Positions 1-11,754 of a stretch of DNA of 64,000 bases are shown in pieces. The stretch is taken from contig NC_051439.1 of the NCBI RefSeq assembly GCF_001649575.2, positions 3,113,493 through 3,177,492 on the forward strand. The letters are read 5' to 3'. The number at the start of each line of letters is the position of its first letter. Position 1 is the stretch's first letter. The notes below the pieces were generated by a model. The model was not told where the DNA came from. It made no database searches and saw only the letters and a list, made by a program, of their open reading frames with translations. Made by a program: the position numbers and the translations under genes. This stretch comes from Kryptolebias marmoratus. Lineage: Eukaryota; Chordata; Actinopteri; Cyprinodontiformes; Rivulidae.

Positions 1-954
1 GAGACACCTGCAACTTGCCCTTTTTCCATCTTCGCTCAGCTTTCCTGCACTCATGCCCGGCAGCAGCACGTGTAGCTTTGCTTCTCCGGGGTTCAGGTCT
101 GGGTTTAGATGGGTCTAGCACAGTTTGACAGGTTGAGCTGAAGCGAGAGGACAGAGCATCAACATCTGAATAGAGACCTAGACAATCACTAATAGTGATT
201 GCTGAGCTAAAAGCTGCAGAGAACTGAGCAGCAATGAAGGAGTGAATAACTCAGTGGTGCTGTATTGTCTGTGAGACATGGGAGAGACATGTCAAACATG
301 ACAAGCATGTGGTCTGAAAAGGCAGGATCACAAGTTTCCATGTTGAAAACCTTAAAACCATGTGTTCAAACAAGACAACTTTCATGTGTCGGACCAGGCA
401 CAAACTGAGTCAATAAGATGAAAAGGTCTTTGGCCAACAGTCTAACATGATATCACACATGGATGTTAAAATGGATGTTAAAATCTTCAACTATTAAACC
501 TCGGTCATAGTTTGGCAGGATTCCTGCCAAAAAAATCTGCAAAGTCAGCAAGAAAACGCTTGCTGTACTTTGGCAGTCTGTATAAAACAGAACAGAGAAC
601 TGGGAGGGCAGATCTGAGTTTGAACACATTCATCACAAAGCTGGAATAAGATGTGATCAGCATGAGTTGCTTACACAGATAGCTCTTCCTGTAAACAGCC
701 ACTACACCTCCTCCGCAACCTGTCATCCTTAGAAATCTGAAGTAGGTACAGTCCAATGGCAAAAGTTCACAAAAGGCACTTGACTCACTGGTTATAAATT
801 TTCCATTATAAATAGAAAATCCACTCCGGGGGAAGTGAAGAAATCCTTTAGAACGAAGGTCTTGTTGGATAGCGACCTAGCATTTACCAGAGCCATCTTG
901 ACGTGGCATCAACCATGTGAATAGCCCAAGCTTGCAGCTGCAGGTCTATCACAC
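1..954. other. Intergenic, no gene seen
   Basis: No convincing coding region. An antisense open frame at 505-762 encodes about 85 residues with no motif I can place, and it runs into repeat-like sequence. The segment ends at the inverted-duplication junction of the LINE that follows. Confidence 0.4.
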
Positions 955-1080
955 AACATCACACAACTTATCCGCACAGGTCCTGAGAAGCCTTGAGCGG
1001 ATGCCACCAGGAAGGCTGCAGGTCCAGATAGCATCAGCTCAAGGCTTCTCAGGACCTGTGCAGATGAGTTGTGTGATGTG
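955..1080. repeat. Inverted duplication at LINE 5' junction
   Basis: The arm at 955-998 is the reverse complement of 1037-1080, about 41 of 44 bases matching, with a 38-bp spacer that belongs to the sense LINE. The left arm is therefore an inverted copy of LINE sequence fused to its own truncated 5' end. This resembles the 5' inversions made during target-primed reverse transcription (twin priming), except that the inverted piece repeats sequence still present in the sense copy instead of replacing it. Confidence 0.8.
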
Positions 1081-2700
1081 ACCAGGTACATCTTTAATCT
1101 CAGTTTGAGTTTAGGGAAAGTTCCACAGCTGTGGAAGACATCTTGTGTGGTATCAGTGCCACAGACCCCACACCCAAAAGACCTCAACAGCTGCAGGCCA
1201 GTGGCATTGAAATCTCACCCGATGAAGACATTGGAGAGACTGCTTCTTGCCTACCTCCGCCCCCTGGTGAGTCCATCCATGGACCCACTTCAGTTTGCCT
1301 ATCAACCTGGCATTGGAGTGGAGGATGCCATTATTCACCTTCAACACAACTCTCTCTCTCACCTGGAAAATACTGGGAGCACAGTGAGAATCATGTTTTT
1401 TGATTTCTCAAGTGCCTTCAATACCATCCCATGATATTGAAGGGCAAGCTGGAGTACACGGGTCTGGATCATCACCTCATCACCTGGATCCTAGACTACC
1501 TCAAAAAGACCACAGTATGTGAGGATTCAGGGCTGTCAGTCAGACAAGGTTGTCTGCAGCACAGGGGGCTCCACAAGGAACAGTCCTTGCCCCCTTCCTC
1601 TTCACCCTCTATACTGCTGACTTTAAGTACAGCTCCGCCAGTTGTCATTTGCAGAAGTTCTCGGATGACTCGGCTATTGTCAGCCTCATTAAGGATGGAG
1701 ATGATGGGGAGTACAGAGAACTGATTCAAAACTTTGTGGAATGGTGCCAGAAGAACTGTCTGCAGATTAACACAGGTAAAACAAAAGAACTTGTGGTGGA
1801 CTTCCGCAGGTCTAAACACTCCCCTTCTGTGCCAGTGAACATTCAGGGAATGGACATTGAGATCGTGAGGTCCTACAAGTACCTGGGTGTTCACCTTAAC
1901 AACAGGCTGGATTGGACTGACCACACAGCTGCCCTCTACAAGACAGGACTGAGCAGACTACATCTCCTGAGGAGACTCAGGTCCTTCGATGTGCGGGGGG
2001 CTCTTCTTAAGGCTTTCTTTGATGCTGTGGTGGCCTCAGCCATCTTTTATGGAGTGGTCTGTTGGGGCAGCAGTATCTCCACTGCTGACAGGGGGAGACT
2101 GAACAAGATCCTCAGGAAATCGAGCTCTGTCCTGGGGTGTCATTTTGACCCAGTGGAGGTGGTGGCAGATAGGAGAATGAGGACTAAGCTTCAGCGCATG
2201 CTGGAGTACCCGTCCCACCCCATACACCACTCTCTGACAGCACTGAGCAGCTCCTTTAGTGCCCGGCTGCGGCACCCTAAGTGTGTGAAGGAAAGATACC
2301 GCAGGTCTTTCCTTCCGGCCGCCGTCAGACTGTACAACACCCACTGCTCTCAGTAGTTCACTACTCTCTACTCTAGGCAATAAACCTGTTCGTTTTACTT
2401 ACTTATCACTGGTATGGTGTTCAACTGTCTGCAATATCAAAATTCACCATGTATAACATAACTTGCCTATCAGATACTATGTGCAATTATTTATTTACTT
2501 TAGTCTATGTGTAACATCATTTATCTGCTTACCCTAACATATACAATCAAAATTTACTTATTTTTTTACTATACTGTTTCAGTATTTTTTATATTCACTT
2601 GTATTTTTTGTATATTGGTTCTGTTCTGTCCTCTGTGCTGCTGTAACAATGCAAATTTCCCGGCTGCGGGATTAATAAAGAAATATCTTGTCTTATCTTA
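999..2700 (+). mobile_element. 5'-truncated L2-type LINE, broken reverse transcriptase
   Basis: This is a non-LTR retrotransposon reverse transcriptase in three frames. Sequence around 1005-1434 encodes the KAAGPD motif, a PVAL motif and an FDFSSAFNT block. A short middle piece lies at 1431-1510. The frame 1550-2356 carries GAPQGTVLAP, the catalytic FSDDSAIV box (F-x-DD type), the YLGVHLNNRLDW block and a typical LINE C-terminus ending in RRSFLPAAVRLYN. At least two frameshifts and the missing endonuclease half make it dead. The 3' end has AATAAAG followed by short TCTTGTCTTATCTTA-like repeats, as in L2/CR1-group LINEs. The L2 clade assignment is by motif resemblance only. Confidence 0.88.
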
Positions 2701-3239
2701 TTCCTCAGCCCCTGCATGTGAGGGGCTGGGAAACAGAGAGGCAACAGGCTGGTTGTCCCCTCATCCAGGCCAACCACAGGAACCCGAGAGTACAGAGAGT
2801 CAATTTGATCCAAAGAGCGCCATGTAATAAAGCAACAATGTGCAGAAACAGTATCTCCAGTGCAGGCTGCTGGATAAGACACCAAACAGGCTTTCAATTT
2901 CACCAGCCAGTCGCTATGTTTTCTGTGGTGTCTGCCAGCACAGGGTTGAAGAATAAGCAGAGTTTGGCTATCGTGCACCAGCAGAGAGTCAGCATTTTAA
3001 ATGACAAACAACAGCAACATCAAGAAAACAACCAAATTTTGTGGAGACAGGCAGGCCACATATACTGGTGCCATCTCTTCAATTGGAGAGTCTGGAGAAA
3101 TCTTTGTGCCAAAGATGAGTTCAAAAGTCAATATTGGATGCTTGTGATCTTCAGGCCCTCAAGCAGCACAGCATAAAAAACGGGTCTGATTGTTTTCTAG
3201 ACATCCCTGCATGGGCTCAAGAACACTTCCATCAGTCAT
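2701..3239. other. Intergenic, nothing recognised
   Basis: Open frames here (2688-3176) have no recognisable domain and biased composition. A short hairpin-like stretch lies just after the LINE tail (about 2704-2730). No gene is called. Confidence 0.35.
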
Positions 3240-3716
3240 TATGTGTCAGTATTGTGGTATTTTGTGTTTTTTTTTTTGTTTGTTTTTTCATGTGTTCTTT
3301 GTGTTTAGGTTTTTCCTTGTTTTCATGTTATTATCTATTGTATAGTTGTGTTACTCATGTGCCCTATGTTCTAGATTATTGTATTGAGTTTTTCCTCATG
3401 TTCCCTGTGCCTCTATATTCACCTGCCCTCAGCTCAGTAGTTTTCCAGTCAATCTGGCACACCCATCTGTACCTGTTCCTAGTTTGTAATCACTCACTTG
3501 TTTCCACTTCCTCATCAACAGCCTTTATATTCAGGCTCTATTCATTTTCTCTCTGCTGGTTCATTGTTGCAGAAATATACTGTCTGGTTTTCCTTGTGTG
3601 ATTCCATGAAGTCTTTATTTGTAAGTTTTGCTGTCATGACAGCCTGTTGTTTTCTTTATTAATAAATTAGTTTATTTTTTAGGTCCTTATGTTGGTCTGC
3701 ATTCTGGATCCAAAAT
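3240..3716 (+). mobile_element. LTR-like element, family C
   Basis: About 475 bp of pyrimidine-rich sequence aligns by eye with 61185-61665. Shared landmarks are GTGTTTAGGTTTTT-like blocks, CTCAGTAGTTTTCCAG, TTTGTAAGTTTTGCTG, an AATAAAT polyadenylation-like site near 3659, and a TGCATTCTGG end. The order of U3-like sequence, poly(A) signal and short U5-like tail suggests a solo LTR of a Ty3/gypsy element. I could not prove TG...CA termini or a target duplication. The long open frame 3134-3601 looks like chance hydrophobic translation of T-rich DNA. Confidence 0.5.
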
Positions 3717-3719
3717 CCT

Positions 3720-4560
3720 CTACCACCAAACCTGTCAATTATCTGTAAACACAGTTCACTGTGCCATCCACAAATGCAGATTTAAAGCTCTATCGTGCAA
3801 CGAAGAATGTCAGATGTGAACACTATCCAAAAATGCTGCTGTCTTCTCTGGGCCAAAGCTCATTTAAAATGGACTGAGGCAAAGAGCTTCTTTTTGGAAA
3901 CCACTAACCTTTGTATTAAAGACCAAAGGAACCATCCATTCTGTTATTAGCATAACAGGCTGGTATACATTAGTGCCTCTGTCATGGGCAGCTTACACAT
4001 CTAAAAGGCATCATCAATGCAGAAAAGTATATACAGGTTTAAAAGCAACATATACTCTGGATCAGACAATGACTTTTTTTAAAATTGAGGTTTTGCATAT
4101 TTCAGCAAGACAATGCTAAACCACTTAACTACTTTCATTACAACAGCATGACTTCATAGAATCAACCAAGTGAAAATATTTGATGCATCATAAACCAAAA
4201 AATCTAGCAAAAACCCAGGACTGTTGAACAGCTAGAATCCTACATCAGCCAAGAATGGGACGATATTCCTCTTCAAAGTCTCCAGCAGCTGCTCTCCTCA
4301 GATGTTTACAGACTTTTGTTAAAAGAAGAGGGGACACATGGACCTGTCCCAATTGTTTTGAGATGTAATGCTACCATCAAATTTAAAATGACCTTTTTTC
4401 CTAGAAAAATGAAACTTTTTTCAGTTTAAACATTTGATCCATTTACTATGTCACATTGTGAAAAAAACATGGGTATATTAGATTTGCAAATTATTGCATT
4501 TTGTTTCATTTACACAACTTTTCAACATTGTTCAGATTAAGGTTGTAAAATATTAGGTCT
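3720..4560 (+). mobile_element. Tc1/mariner-type transposase fossil
   Basis: The DNA resembles a common fish DNA transposon. Segments around 4100-4330 preserve a CAGCAAGACAATGCTAAACC block (D-N-A region of a DDE transposase), a CCAGGACTGTTGA.CAGCTAGAATCCTA block and a GAATGGGACGATATTCC block close to the C-terminus. No intact reading frame remains. Sequence after 4330 resembles the AT-rich 3' non-coding part. Family assignment is from remembered nucleotide resemblance and is tentative. Confidence 0.55.
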
Positions 4561-5104
4561 TGTCTCCTCAAACTTTCAACAAGAAAGCAATTTAAAAAAT
4601 TTAATTTATAAAATACTTATTAAAAATAAAGCATTTTTTACTAAGAGGTAAAATTGCTCTCATTGCTCTAGTAGATTTTTTATTTTTTTTGTTAACATGG
4701 TGACAAATTTAATATGACTTTTTTGCAATCAAAAAGTGCTTAAGCAACTGATTGTTTCATCAGATATCTCACAAATATGAAGACAGAAATTTCTCACGAT
4801 ATTACAATTACATTAAAAAAAAAAAGAGGACAGCAACGTCTGGAGGGAAAAAAAAAAACATAAAAGATGTTCTGTGTGACTTAATACTATATTTTTGCCA
4901 TCAGATAAAAATGGAATCAGTATGGAGCTTTTGCTGTTAACATGATTAAATTTTGATTAAACTAAACCTGATAATTCTTATTTGCTTAAGACAAGAGTTG
5001 CTTCATTTTAAATAAATTTTCCTGCTTGCATATATAGAGAATATCTTCCTTATGTTTTACTGAATATTTCACTGACTACATGTTGTCTTGTGATTTTTCT
5101 TAAG
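4561..5104. other. AT-rich intron of the upstream gene
   Basis: Very AT-rich with no coding signal. It ends in a polypyrimidine stretch and TTCTTAAG that act as the acceptor of the next exon. An in-frame stop at 5061 marks the upstream limit of the exon's reading frame. Confidence 0.45.
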
Positions 5105-6077
5105 CCCCTCTTCATGTATCTCAGAGAACTGCACTCTGCACAGGAAACAGCATCAGCCTCCACCGTCTCCTCCCACATCCCTTCCTGCTTCCATCACAGC
5201 TGGAGACACCAGCAACTCCTCACCATCTCATGACCACAAGGAGAAACGTGTTCACTTTGACCTGGAAACACTTCACAGCTATCGCCTGCGCACACACACT
5301 GCGTCAGTACGTGGCCGGCCTGGCATGGTCGGCCGCCCTGGGCTTGGCCTTAAAGGGTTAGGGTTGGCCAATCTAGGGGGTTTTCCTGCTCCTCCTCAAG
5401 TCAACCTCCACGCTAACGGGGGTCCCGTCTCAACTCTAGTGTCCACAGGTTTGGTGCTTACTCCCCTGGGGAACAGAGCTGCTCAGACCAGCCTGTGGGA
5501 GGGGGAGCTCCAGGATCTGCAGGTGAAGATCGAAATGTTCCGCAACCAGCTGAGGGAAGCTCTGGCCAGGAGAGCTGAGATCCAAAGCAGCCTGGAGAGA
5601 GAGAGGAGTGGGTTTGTACGCAGGGACACTAGTCTGGAGAGGGAACGAGACAAACAAAGGATACAGACTATTAACACAGACAGAAGTAGTTCCACCACTC
5701 AGCCAAAACTCCCTGAAAGAGACAGGACGAGCCAGCTACAAACCCTGAATAATCAGCAGACAGGGAAGGCAAACCCATCAAGTGGACCTGGGACTGTGGG
5801 GAAGGGGAGAGGCAGTCGGCTAAACACAGTGAACAGTTTAGAGAGAGGAAGAGTCAATCAATCACAGCCTGTGGTTACTTTGACCGGGGAAAGGACTGTC
5901 CAATCACGCACTTCTGCCAGTTTGGAGCGAAGTCAAGTTAACCAGCAAAGTGCAGGAAACATTATCCAAACGAGAAACACTTCTAGCCTAGACAGACAGA
6001 AGGCTAACCTATCACGCACTCTGAACACTTTGGACAGGACAAAAGCCAATCAGTCAAGTGTAAGCAGTGGGACCTGA
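5105..6077 (+). CDS. Terminal coding exon, unrecognised coiled-coil protein with PP1-docking motif
   Basis: The frame is open from 5064, with a likely acceptor AG at 5103-5104, and runs to the TGA at 6075-6077. That is about 323 residues with no Met until 5325, so it reads as the last exon of a + strand gene starting upstream of the window. In order it holds a Ser/Pro/His-rich stretch, the motif EKRVHFDLETLHSYRL (KRVHF fits the PP1-binding RVxF consensus), a Gly/Leu-rich linker, a predicted coiled coil of about 40 residues (LWEGELQDLQVKIEMFRNQL onward), then Ser-Leu-Glu-Arg-Glu-Arg repeats that decay into Asn/Ser/Gln-rich units with SLDR and TLDR. Codon use and GC are clearly higher than in the flanks. 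I do not recognise the family. PP1 binding is inferred from the motif alone. An LTR-like or repeat origin is unlikely given the composition. Confidence 0.72.
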
Positions 6078-6300
6078 TTAGCTGTCTGAACCTACCGTTT
6101 ATAGGATCAGTCAGTCAGGGGTTACTGACATAGCTGCGGGAACATAGTATGGGTTGGTTTTGGGTTTGTTTTTTTTTTTTCCTTTCTGGGTTTCAGGGGA
6201 GGTGGAGTCTATCACCAGCAGTCACTGTGGAAGAGGCAGGGTACTCCCTGGTCAGATAACAAGTCCATCACAAGGGGAGTTGTAGCCATTTTAATTAAAT
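6078..6300 (+). other. Probable 3' UTR of the upstream gene
   Basis: Follows the TGA directly. It contains a T-tract near 6170 and an ATTAAA at about 6294, a possible poly(A) signal, before family A repeat sequence starts. Inference from position only. Confidence 0.35.
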
Positions 6301-6850
6301 CATGAAAAATGACAATTAGCCAACACAGAAGTTAATCAGTCGTAAACGTACATCCAATGACCATCCAATTACTTCATAAAGGGTTTCATAAAAATCTGTC
6401 CAGTTCATTAGATATTTAACTCACAGATAAACAGGGTTAATGGCAATTGTTATTGATAAAGTAAGTAAAAGTCTTATTCAATGAGGAACATTTGAATATG
6501 CATTGTAAATGATTCTCAGTTACAATCATACCAAGTGTTTTGCAGAATATCTTTAAAATTGACTGAATTATAAGCAGATTTTTTAATACAATACATTCAG
6601 TGGTTCTTGGGAAACTTTGCTAAAAGGCAGGCAGAGTTTACTCCAAAAATTAATTGCAAAATTTTAAACGGAGATCTTGCGCAATCTGTTAACACTTAGA
6701 ACAGTCTAAGTTACTAACACACCAAATTTTTAGTTAATATCTGTAAAATTGATTGCGTTGTTGACATTTTTTTTCCATTTTATGTCATTTGACTGAAAGA
6801 GTTGACTCTAAAATGTAATCAGTTCTAGATTTACATCCAGTGATTCATTA
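6300..6850 (+). repeat. Family A dispersed repeat, copy 1
   Basis: About three decayed partial units, recognised by ATCTGTCCAGTTCATTAGATA, AAACGGAGATCTTGCGCAAT, ATATCTGTAAAATTGATTG and TACATCCAGTGATTCATTAAA. It is interrupted at about 6850 by a Tc1 derivative and resumes at 7421 with TTTTGCTGACAGTCAGACA, the expected continuation of the unit. Confidence 0.75.
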
Positions 6851-7420
6851 AAATTTGTGTAAATTTTTGTTAGTGAGCACTTCTCCTTTGCTGAGATAAC
6901 CTGTCCACCTCACAGGTGTGGCACATCAAGATGCTGATTAGACAATATGATTATTGCACAGGTGTGCCTTAGGCCAGCCATGATAAATAAATTCTCTGAA
7001 ATGCCTGGAATGTGCAATTGGCATTCTGACTGCAGGAATGTCCACTAGAGCTGTTGCCTGTGAATTAAATGGTAATTTCTCTACCATAAGCTGTCGCCAA
7101 AGGTGTTTACAAGGCATTGTGCGGTGTGAGAAAACTGAACATTTTTAGAGTGGCCTTTTATTGTGGCTGGCCTACGGCACACCTGCGCAATAATCATGCT
7201 GTCTAATCAGCATCTTGATCTGCCACACTTGTGAGGTGGATGGATTATCTCGGCAAAGGAGAAGTGCTCACTAACACAGATTTACACAAATCTGTGAGCA
7301 ATATTTGAGAGAAAAAGCCCTATTGTGTACATAGAAAAAGTCTTTAGATCTTTCAGTTTAGCTCATGAAAAATGAGAGCAAAAACAAAAGTGTTGCATTT
7401 ATATTTTTGTTAAGTATATT
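6850..7420. mobile_element. Internally deleted Tc1-like transposon (MITE-like)
   Basis: Long terminal inverted repeats are easy to see: GTTAGTGAGCACTTCTCC at about 6867 and its complement GGAGAAGTGCTCACTAAC at about 7258, extending inward for over 100 bp on each side. The core keeps a remnant of the transposase N-terminus (around 7020-7100, GGCATTCTGACTGCAGGAAT and CTCTACCATAAG). The right end carries the full outer terminal sequence with GTGTTGCATTTATATTTTTG up to about 7420. The left end lacks the outermost 150 bp or so. It is inserted in a family A repeat. Confidence 0.8.
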
Positions 7421-7807
7421 TTGCTGACAGTCAGACACATGATGATGCAAAAACAGAAACACAAGGAAAAAGCATTGTGCCACCTTCACCTTTCAGCAGT
7501 AAGCAATAAAGTTAGATGGGCTAAGACACCTTCAAGTAGATACATATCAGTGGCAAGATCAGAGAAATATGGTCAATCAAATGTAAGAAATAAAATGCTA
7601 AATTGTTTTGGTAACTTTGAAGTATAAAAACAATGTAAAATGTCATGTGAATGTACATGCAAAGTTGGAAAAAAAACAAAATAAATTACGTAATTTCTGC
7701 AAAAATTTACTGACAACTTTTAATAACAAAAACAAATAAATTTAAAGGAAGAGTGGCACAAACTGATGCAACTTTACTTGAAGGCAATGTTGAATTAACT
7801 CAAGTTT

Positions 7808-7810
7808 TGT

Positions 7811-7849
<39 letters not shown>

Positions 7850-7850
7850 T
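7808..7850. repeat. (TTTA)n microsatellite
   Basis: About ten perfect TTTA units. Confidence 0.95.
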
Positions 7851-7946
7851 ACATTTTTGTCCTGAAATTACAGTTTAAAAAAAAAACACACATTTTGGGT
7901 GTTATAGTAAGAAAAACATTCATAATGTAAAATGAGCCATAATTAA

Positions 7947-8019
7947 CCTTCCTGCTGCCCTTGGATTAAAATGACCCACAGGCCTCGTGGGCCATTTTAA
8001 CCCAAGGGCAGCAGGAAGG
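7947..8019. repeat. 73-nt near-perfect hairpin, MITE-like
   Basis: Arms 7947-7979 and 7987-8019 are complementary at 31 of 33 positions, with a 7-nt loop (AGGCCTC). TTAA lies just before the left arm. This could be a tiny MITE (TTAA target as in piggyBac) or any transcribed hairpin; there is no coding content. Confidence 0.8.
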
Positions 8020-9730
8020 TGTTTTCCACCAAAATGGAGATTGGAAATTGTATTAATGATGGCAAAAGTTTTTGTTTGTTTGTTTTTTTTGGGGTTGAGT
8101 CAATATTTAGCAAAAATGTGCAGTTCTATACCATGGCTGCACAATATTGTACCTTTCAAAAAGATGTTTTTTTCTAAATTATTACATTGCACTGGTGTCA
8201 TATTTTGCAAAACAATTATTACATGTTTTTACACACACAGTAAGTGCATTCTGTAAACCACTAATTACAAGTCTTTTTCATAGCAAAAAGTTGGGATGCT
8301 ATTTAAAATATAATCAGAAACTAACATTTTGGACATAATTTGAATGATAAATAACTGAAAATGGGACAAAAACAGCACGTCAACATGTTTTTTTGGTGTT
8401 TAGCTGCTAGGCACCTTTCAGTATTTCTTTAGAAACTTTCCAGTTATTCTTAAGAAGCATAACAAAATGGCAAACATTTTGTGATATTTTCCCATTAATT
8501 TTTTACACTCTGAACAAAGATTGCTGCAGCCAACTAGCCAATGTGAAAATAATGCAAGAGTGTCTGTATGTGTTCATGTTCTGAGTGTTACTTTTTTTTA
8601 CATTTTACACCTGAGTTATATTTTACTGAATAATAACTCTATTGCTGATTTATTCCCACACTTTAATGGTGTTTGTTTATCACTAAAAGGAGCCAACACA
8701 TATAGACAGCCTCTAGTGTTTATTGAAGTCTGGTAATGTGGCTGTTGATGAAATCGGTTTACTATTAATGTTATTCTCCTAAACAAGCCTGAAGTATTGT
8801 ACTACACTTTGAGGCAGTGTAGATAATAGGTTTCCACACCATAAAAGGACATATTGATGTTACATTTGTTTATGTAAAAGCAACTGGCTGCACATATCAG
8901 TTTGATGTATTAGCTTCTTCAAGAGGCATCTTTTTTCATCACGGCCAATTTTAACAACTGCCCCTTGTAACCTCAAATTGCAGCAGTAGAGGGTAGGGGA
9001 TGGGGTAGGCATATCATAAGGGTAGGGATAAACATTAAAGTCAGCTTGGTGACAAAAAACGGATGGCATTATTAAGTGAGTTCCCTAAATGTTGCAAAGT
9101 GCTCTCAGTTGTCTTGCATGAGTTGCAGGGCATCTCACTCTCTTGTTGCAAGAATTTTGAACAAGTTTTTAAAATTAGCGCTACATATTTACTCTCAAAA
9201 CAGTCACAGTGATGGAACCTGTCTCAATTTAGTTTCTGGCAGAACTAAGATAACTTTGGGAGGGTTTGGCACCCCATGAAACTAAATTGTGATTAAATGT
9301 GGATCAAAAGAGAGGATAAATTACAAAAAAAAACTGAGACATAATTAGGACATTTGTGTTGTAAGTACCAGTCAGTATGATTCCAAGTGAATTTTTTTTA
9401 TATTTTTCCACAACCACGTTTCTGACTAGTCAGCAAGTCCCAGCCAATTGAGACACAGGCTTAAATAATGAGATTCAGTCTTCTTACTGAAGTGGTGAAT
9501 ACAAATGTGGCCCAGACAATTTGAAACATCTTGCTTATGTAAAAAATTTGATTTTAAAAGAACTGTTTCTTTCTTTTTTATGTCAGAGACTCAGTATTTT
9601 AGAAATAATCACTCTTTTTCTTGTAACATTTTAAACAGCATCCCAACTCATTTTAGAAAGTGAATAGGGCAACATGCTGAAAAAGTGTTGACATCATTTT
9701 TACAGTGAAAAAAAAGTTTTACCATCAAAA
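8020..9730. other. Intergenic AT-rich, nothing recognised
   Basis: Short open frames only (7987-8256, 8521-8736, 8860-9069, 9076-9279), none with domain-like composition. Part of 9540-9690 resembles a widespread fish repeat containing CAGCATCCCAACTCATTTTA, too decayed to delimit. Confidence 0.35.
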
Positions 9731-10245
9731 CTAAAGATGCACTAATGCCAGATTTCTTTTCAAATTGAGTGCAAGTACTTATATTTACCAATACTAAGTA
9801 TTGATACAAATACTAATGAATGACATTCCACTCATTATAATTACTTTGAAAATATGTTTGACAACTAGAAGAGCTTACTTTTTCTGTCAAGTCCTCAAAC
9901 GGACCCAGGATAGCAAGTCTTTTTCAAAAGCACCCATTGGTGAATGAGGAGATTTTTGGGAGGCTTAGGCTCAGATCCATATATTCCCAGGATCCTCTTC
10001 TGTTCAGTGAGAGACTGTAGACGTTTCCTGCTGTGATTAGCAAACTCTTTGAACAAAGCATCTGACATTTTTGACTTTGAAATGCCTCCAATACCGCTGA
10101 GATTAATCCTCCTCAACCACCTGACTACTCAGCTGAATGGTAAACATCACGCTGCCATAAAATTGTATTGAGTATGAGTACAAGTACAGGTACATGGTAT
10201 TGTTCCACTACCTAGTACTGGTATAGGTGCATACCTAATGAAAAC
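9731..10245. mobile_element. Non-autonomous hAT-like element
   Basis: The left end (AAAGATGCACTAATGCC) and right end (GGTATAGGTGCATACCTA) are imperfect inverted repeats. Both flanks contain repeated TACTAGTA/AAGTACTTATA-type motifs seen near hAT ends in fish. The antisense open frame 9895-10116 in its interior has no recognisable transposase signature. Boundaries are approximate. Confidence 0.45.
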
Positions 10246-11754
10246 TATAGAGCCCAATGAATTTTAACTGGAAAGGTTCTGCTCAGAAATATGTTTTATT
10301 GTTGTGGTTTGACTCATGTCAGAGACAAAAAAGTTTGGTTATCTTAGTCTTTGTCACATCAGGTTTTTACACTTTTTTTCAGAGTTTAACATTATGAAAA
10401 TGCAATACTAAATTACTGCAAAATCCCTTTAATTCAGGTCCCAGCCCTTTCCTGATTAGGGACTGAGAGTTTGTAAAGACAACATGAGCCATTTTCATCA
10501 CTGAAAGAATCACTTGTTTATTTCTGCAGTAACTGAAAGCTTAGTGATTTCAGAAAACTTGTAATCTGAGAGAAAAATAATTTTGTTTGTGTGTAAAAAA
10601 CAGTAAGACTCTATTCGGGACTTCTTTTTACCTAGTTACCCACTAGAGGGAGGTGCATCTCTGCTTCCCGCGGCTATGGACTCTGAACTTGTGAACTGAG
10701 ATTTTGTTTGGCAAAAGAACAAACACTCAAGCAATCGACTAATGAAGAAATAATAGCATGTGAAATGTGCATTTTGACGTTTGTTCTCATGCAGAGGCAG
10801 AGGACCAGGGGAGAAAAGGTTTTTATCTCTCCAAACACTAAACAGCTTCCTCTAGTTTGTCTCTCAGTGCTTTAAATTGGAGACTTAAACAGCCAACAAA
10901 TCTGAAAAACACAGAACAATATCACTTAGGAACTTTGGTGGTTCTGACTGATGTACATTTCAAGCGTTGCTGTGGTGTGAAGTGGTTGTGTTCACATGCC
11001 ATGGTGTCTACAAGGACATGAATATTTTAGGTCTTTTTTGAGGAAAAAGCTTGTGGTACTGAATATTTAAAGAGATACTTTTAAATTATCCCTTACTAAA
11101 GTTATATCAACATATAATTATTAAAGATTTTATGCATAAATGGACATTCTCATGTTTTGAAATAAAGATTTATATACTAACATGCTCTCATTATCTCGTT
11201 TTTATAGTAAGACTTTTTTGGGCAGCTTGTAATTTAGGATAATGCACTTAATAATGAAAAACTACCAGACCAAAGGATAATCATGGTCATGAGAAAATGA
11301 TTCACTTTATCCTTTTTGAATAGTCTATGGGAAGTTTTAGCAATAATTTGCATTAATTCTTTATATTTACAGATTTGTATATGCATAGAGAAGCTTATAG
11401 GTGTAGATTTTTTTTTTTTTTTTTTGGAAAATGATTACTGGAATAGTCTTTAAACGTTGTGTTTTCTGGTCCTTCTGAATAATGACTGTGAAACTAGACA
11501 CAAATCAAATGCGCTTTAAACTGTGAAATCTCTTGTGCTGCCCTAAATGTTTGCATGGTTATCTTTTATGTATTTTGTTCTTTAAATATTATAAAACCAA
11601 CAAAATACAATAATTTATTTTATTAAGAAAAACAAAGAGTATTCAAATTTAACTTTTTGACTTTTAAGATTAATTAATGTTTCACACCACTGACAACCAG
11701 CATTAGTATGACTCAGCTAATAAAATATAGTTCTGATCTTTTGAAGTAGGATTC
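10246..11754. other. Intergenic, nothing recognised
   Basis: AT-rich. The segment 10640-10690 is slightly GC-rich (TCTGCTTCCCGCGG) but has no gene. A poly(T) tract lies at about 11408-11425. Confidence 0.35.

Noticed and set aside
505..762. Antisense open frame of 85 residues
   Set aside because: No motif, no splice or start context, and it lies in repeat-like DNA.
2688..3601. Two + strand open frames (2688-3176, 3134-3601) as possible genes
   Set aside because: The second is a hydrophobic translation of T-rich LTR-like DNA; the first has no domain and starts in the LINE tail.
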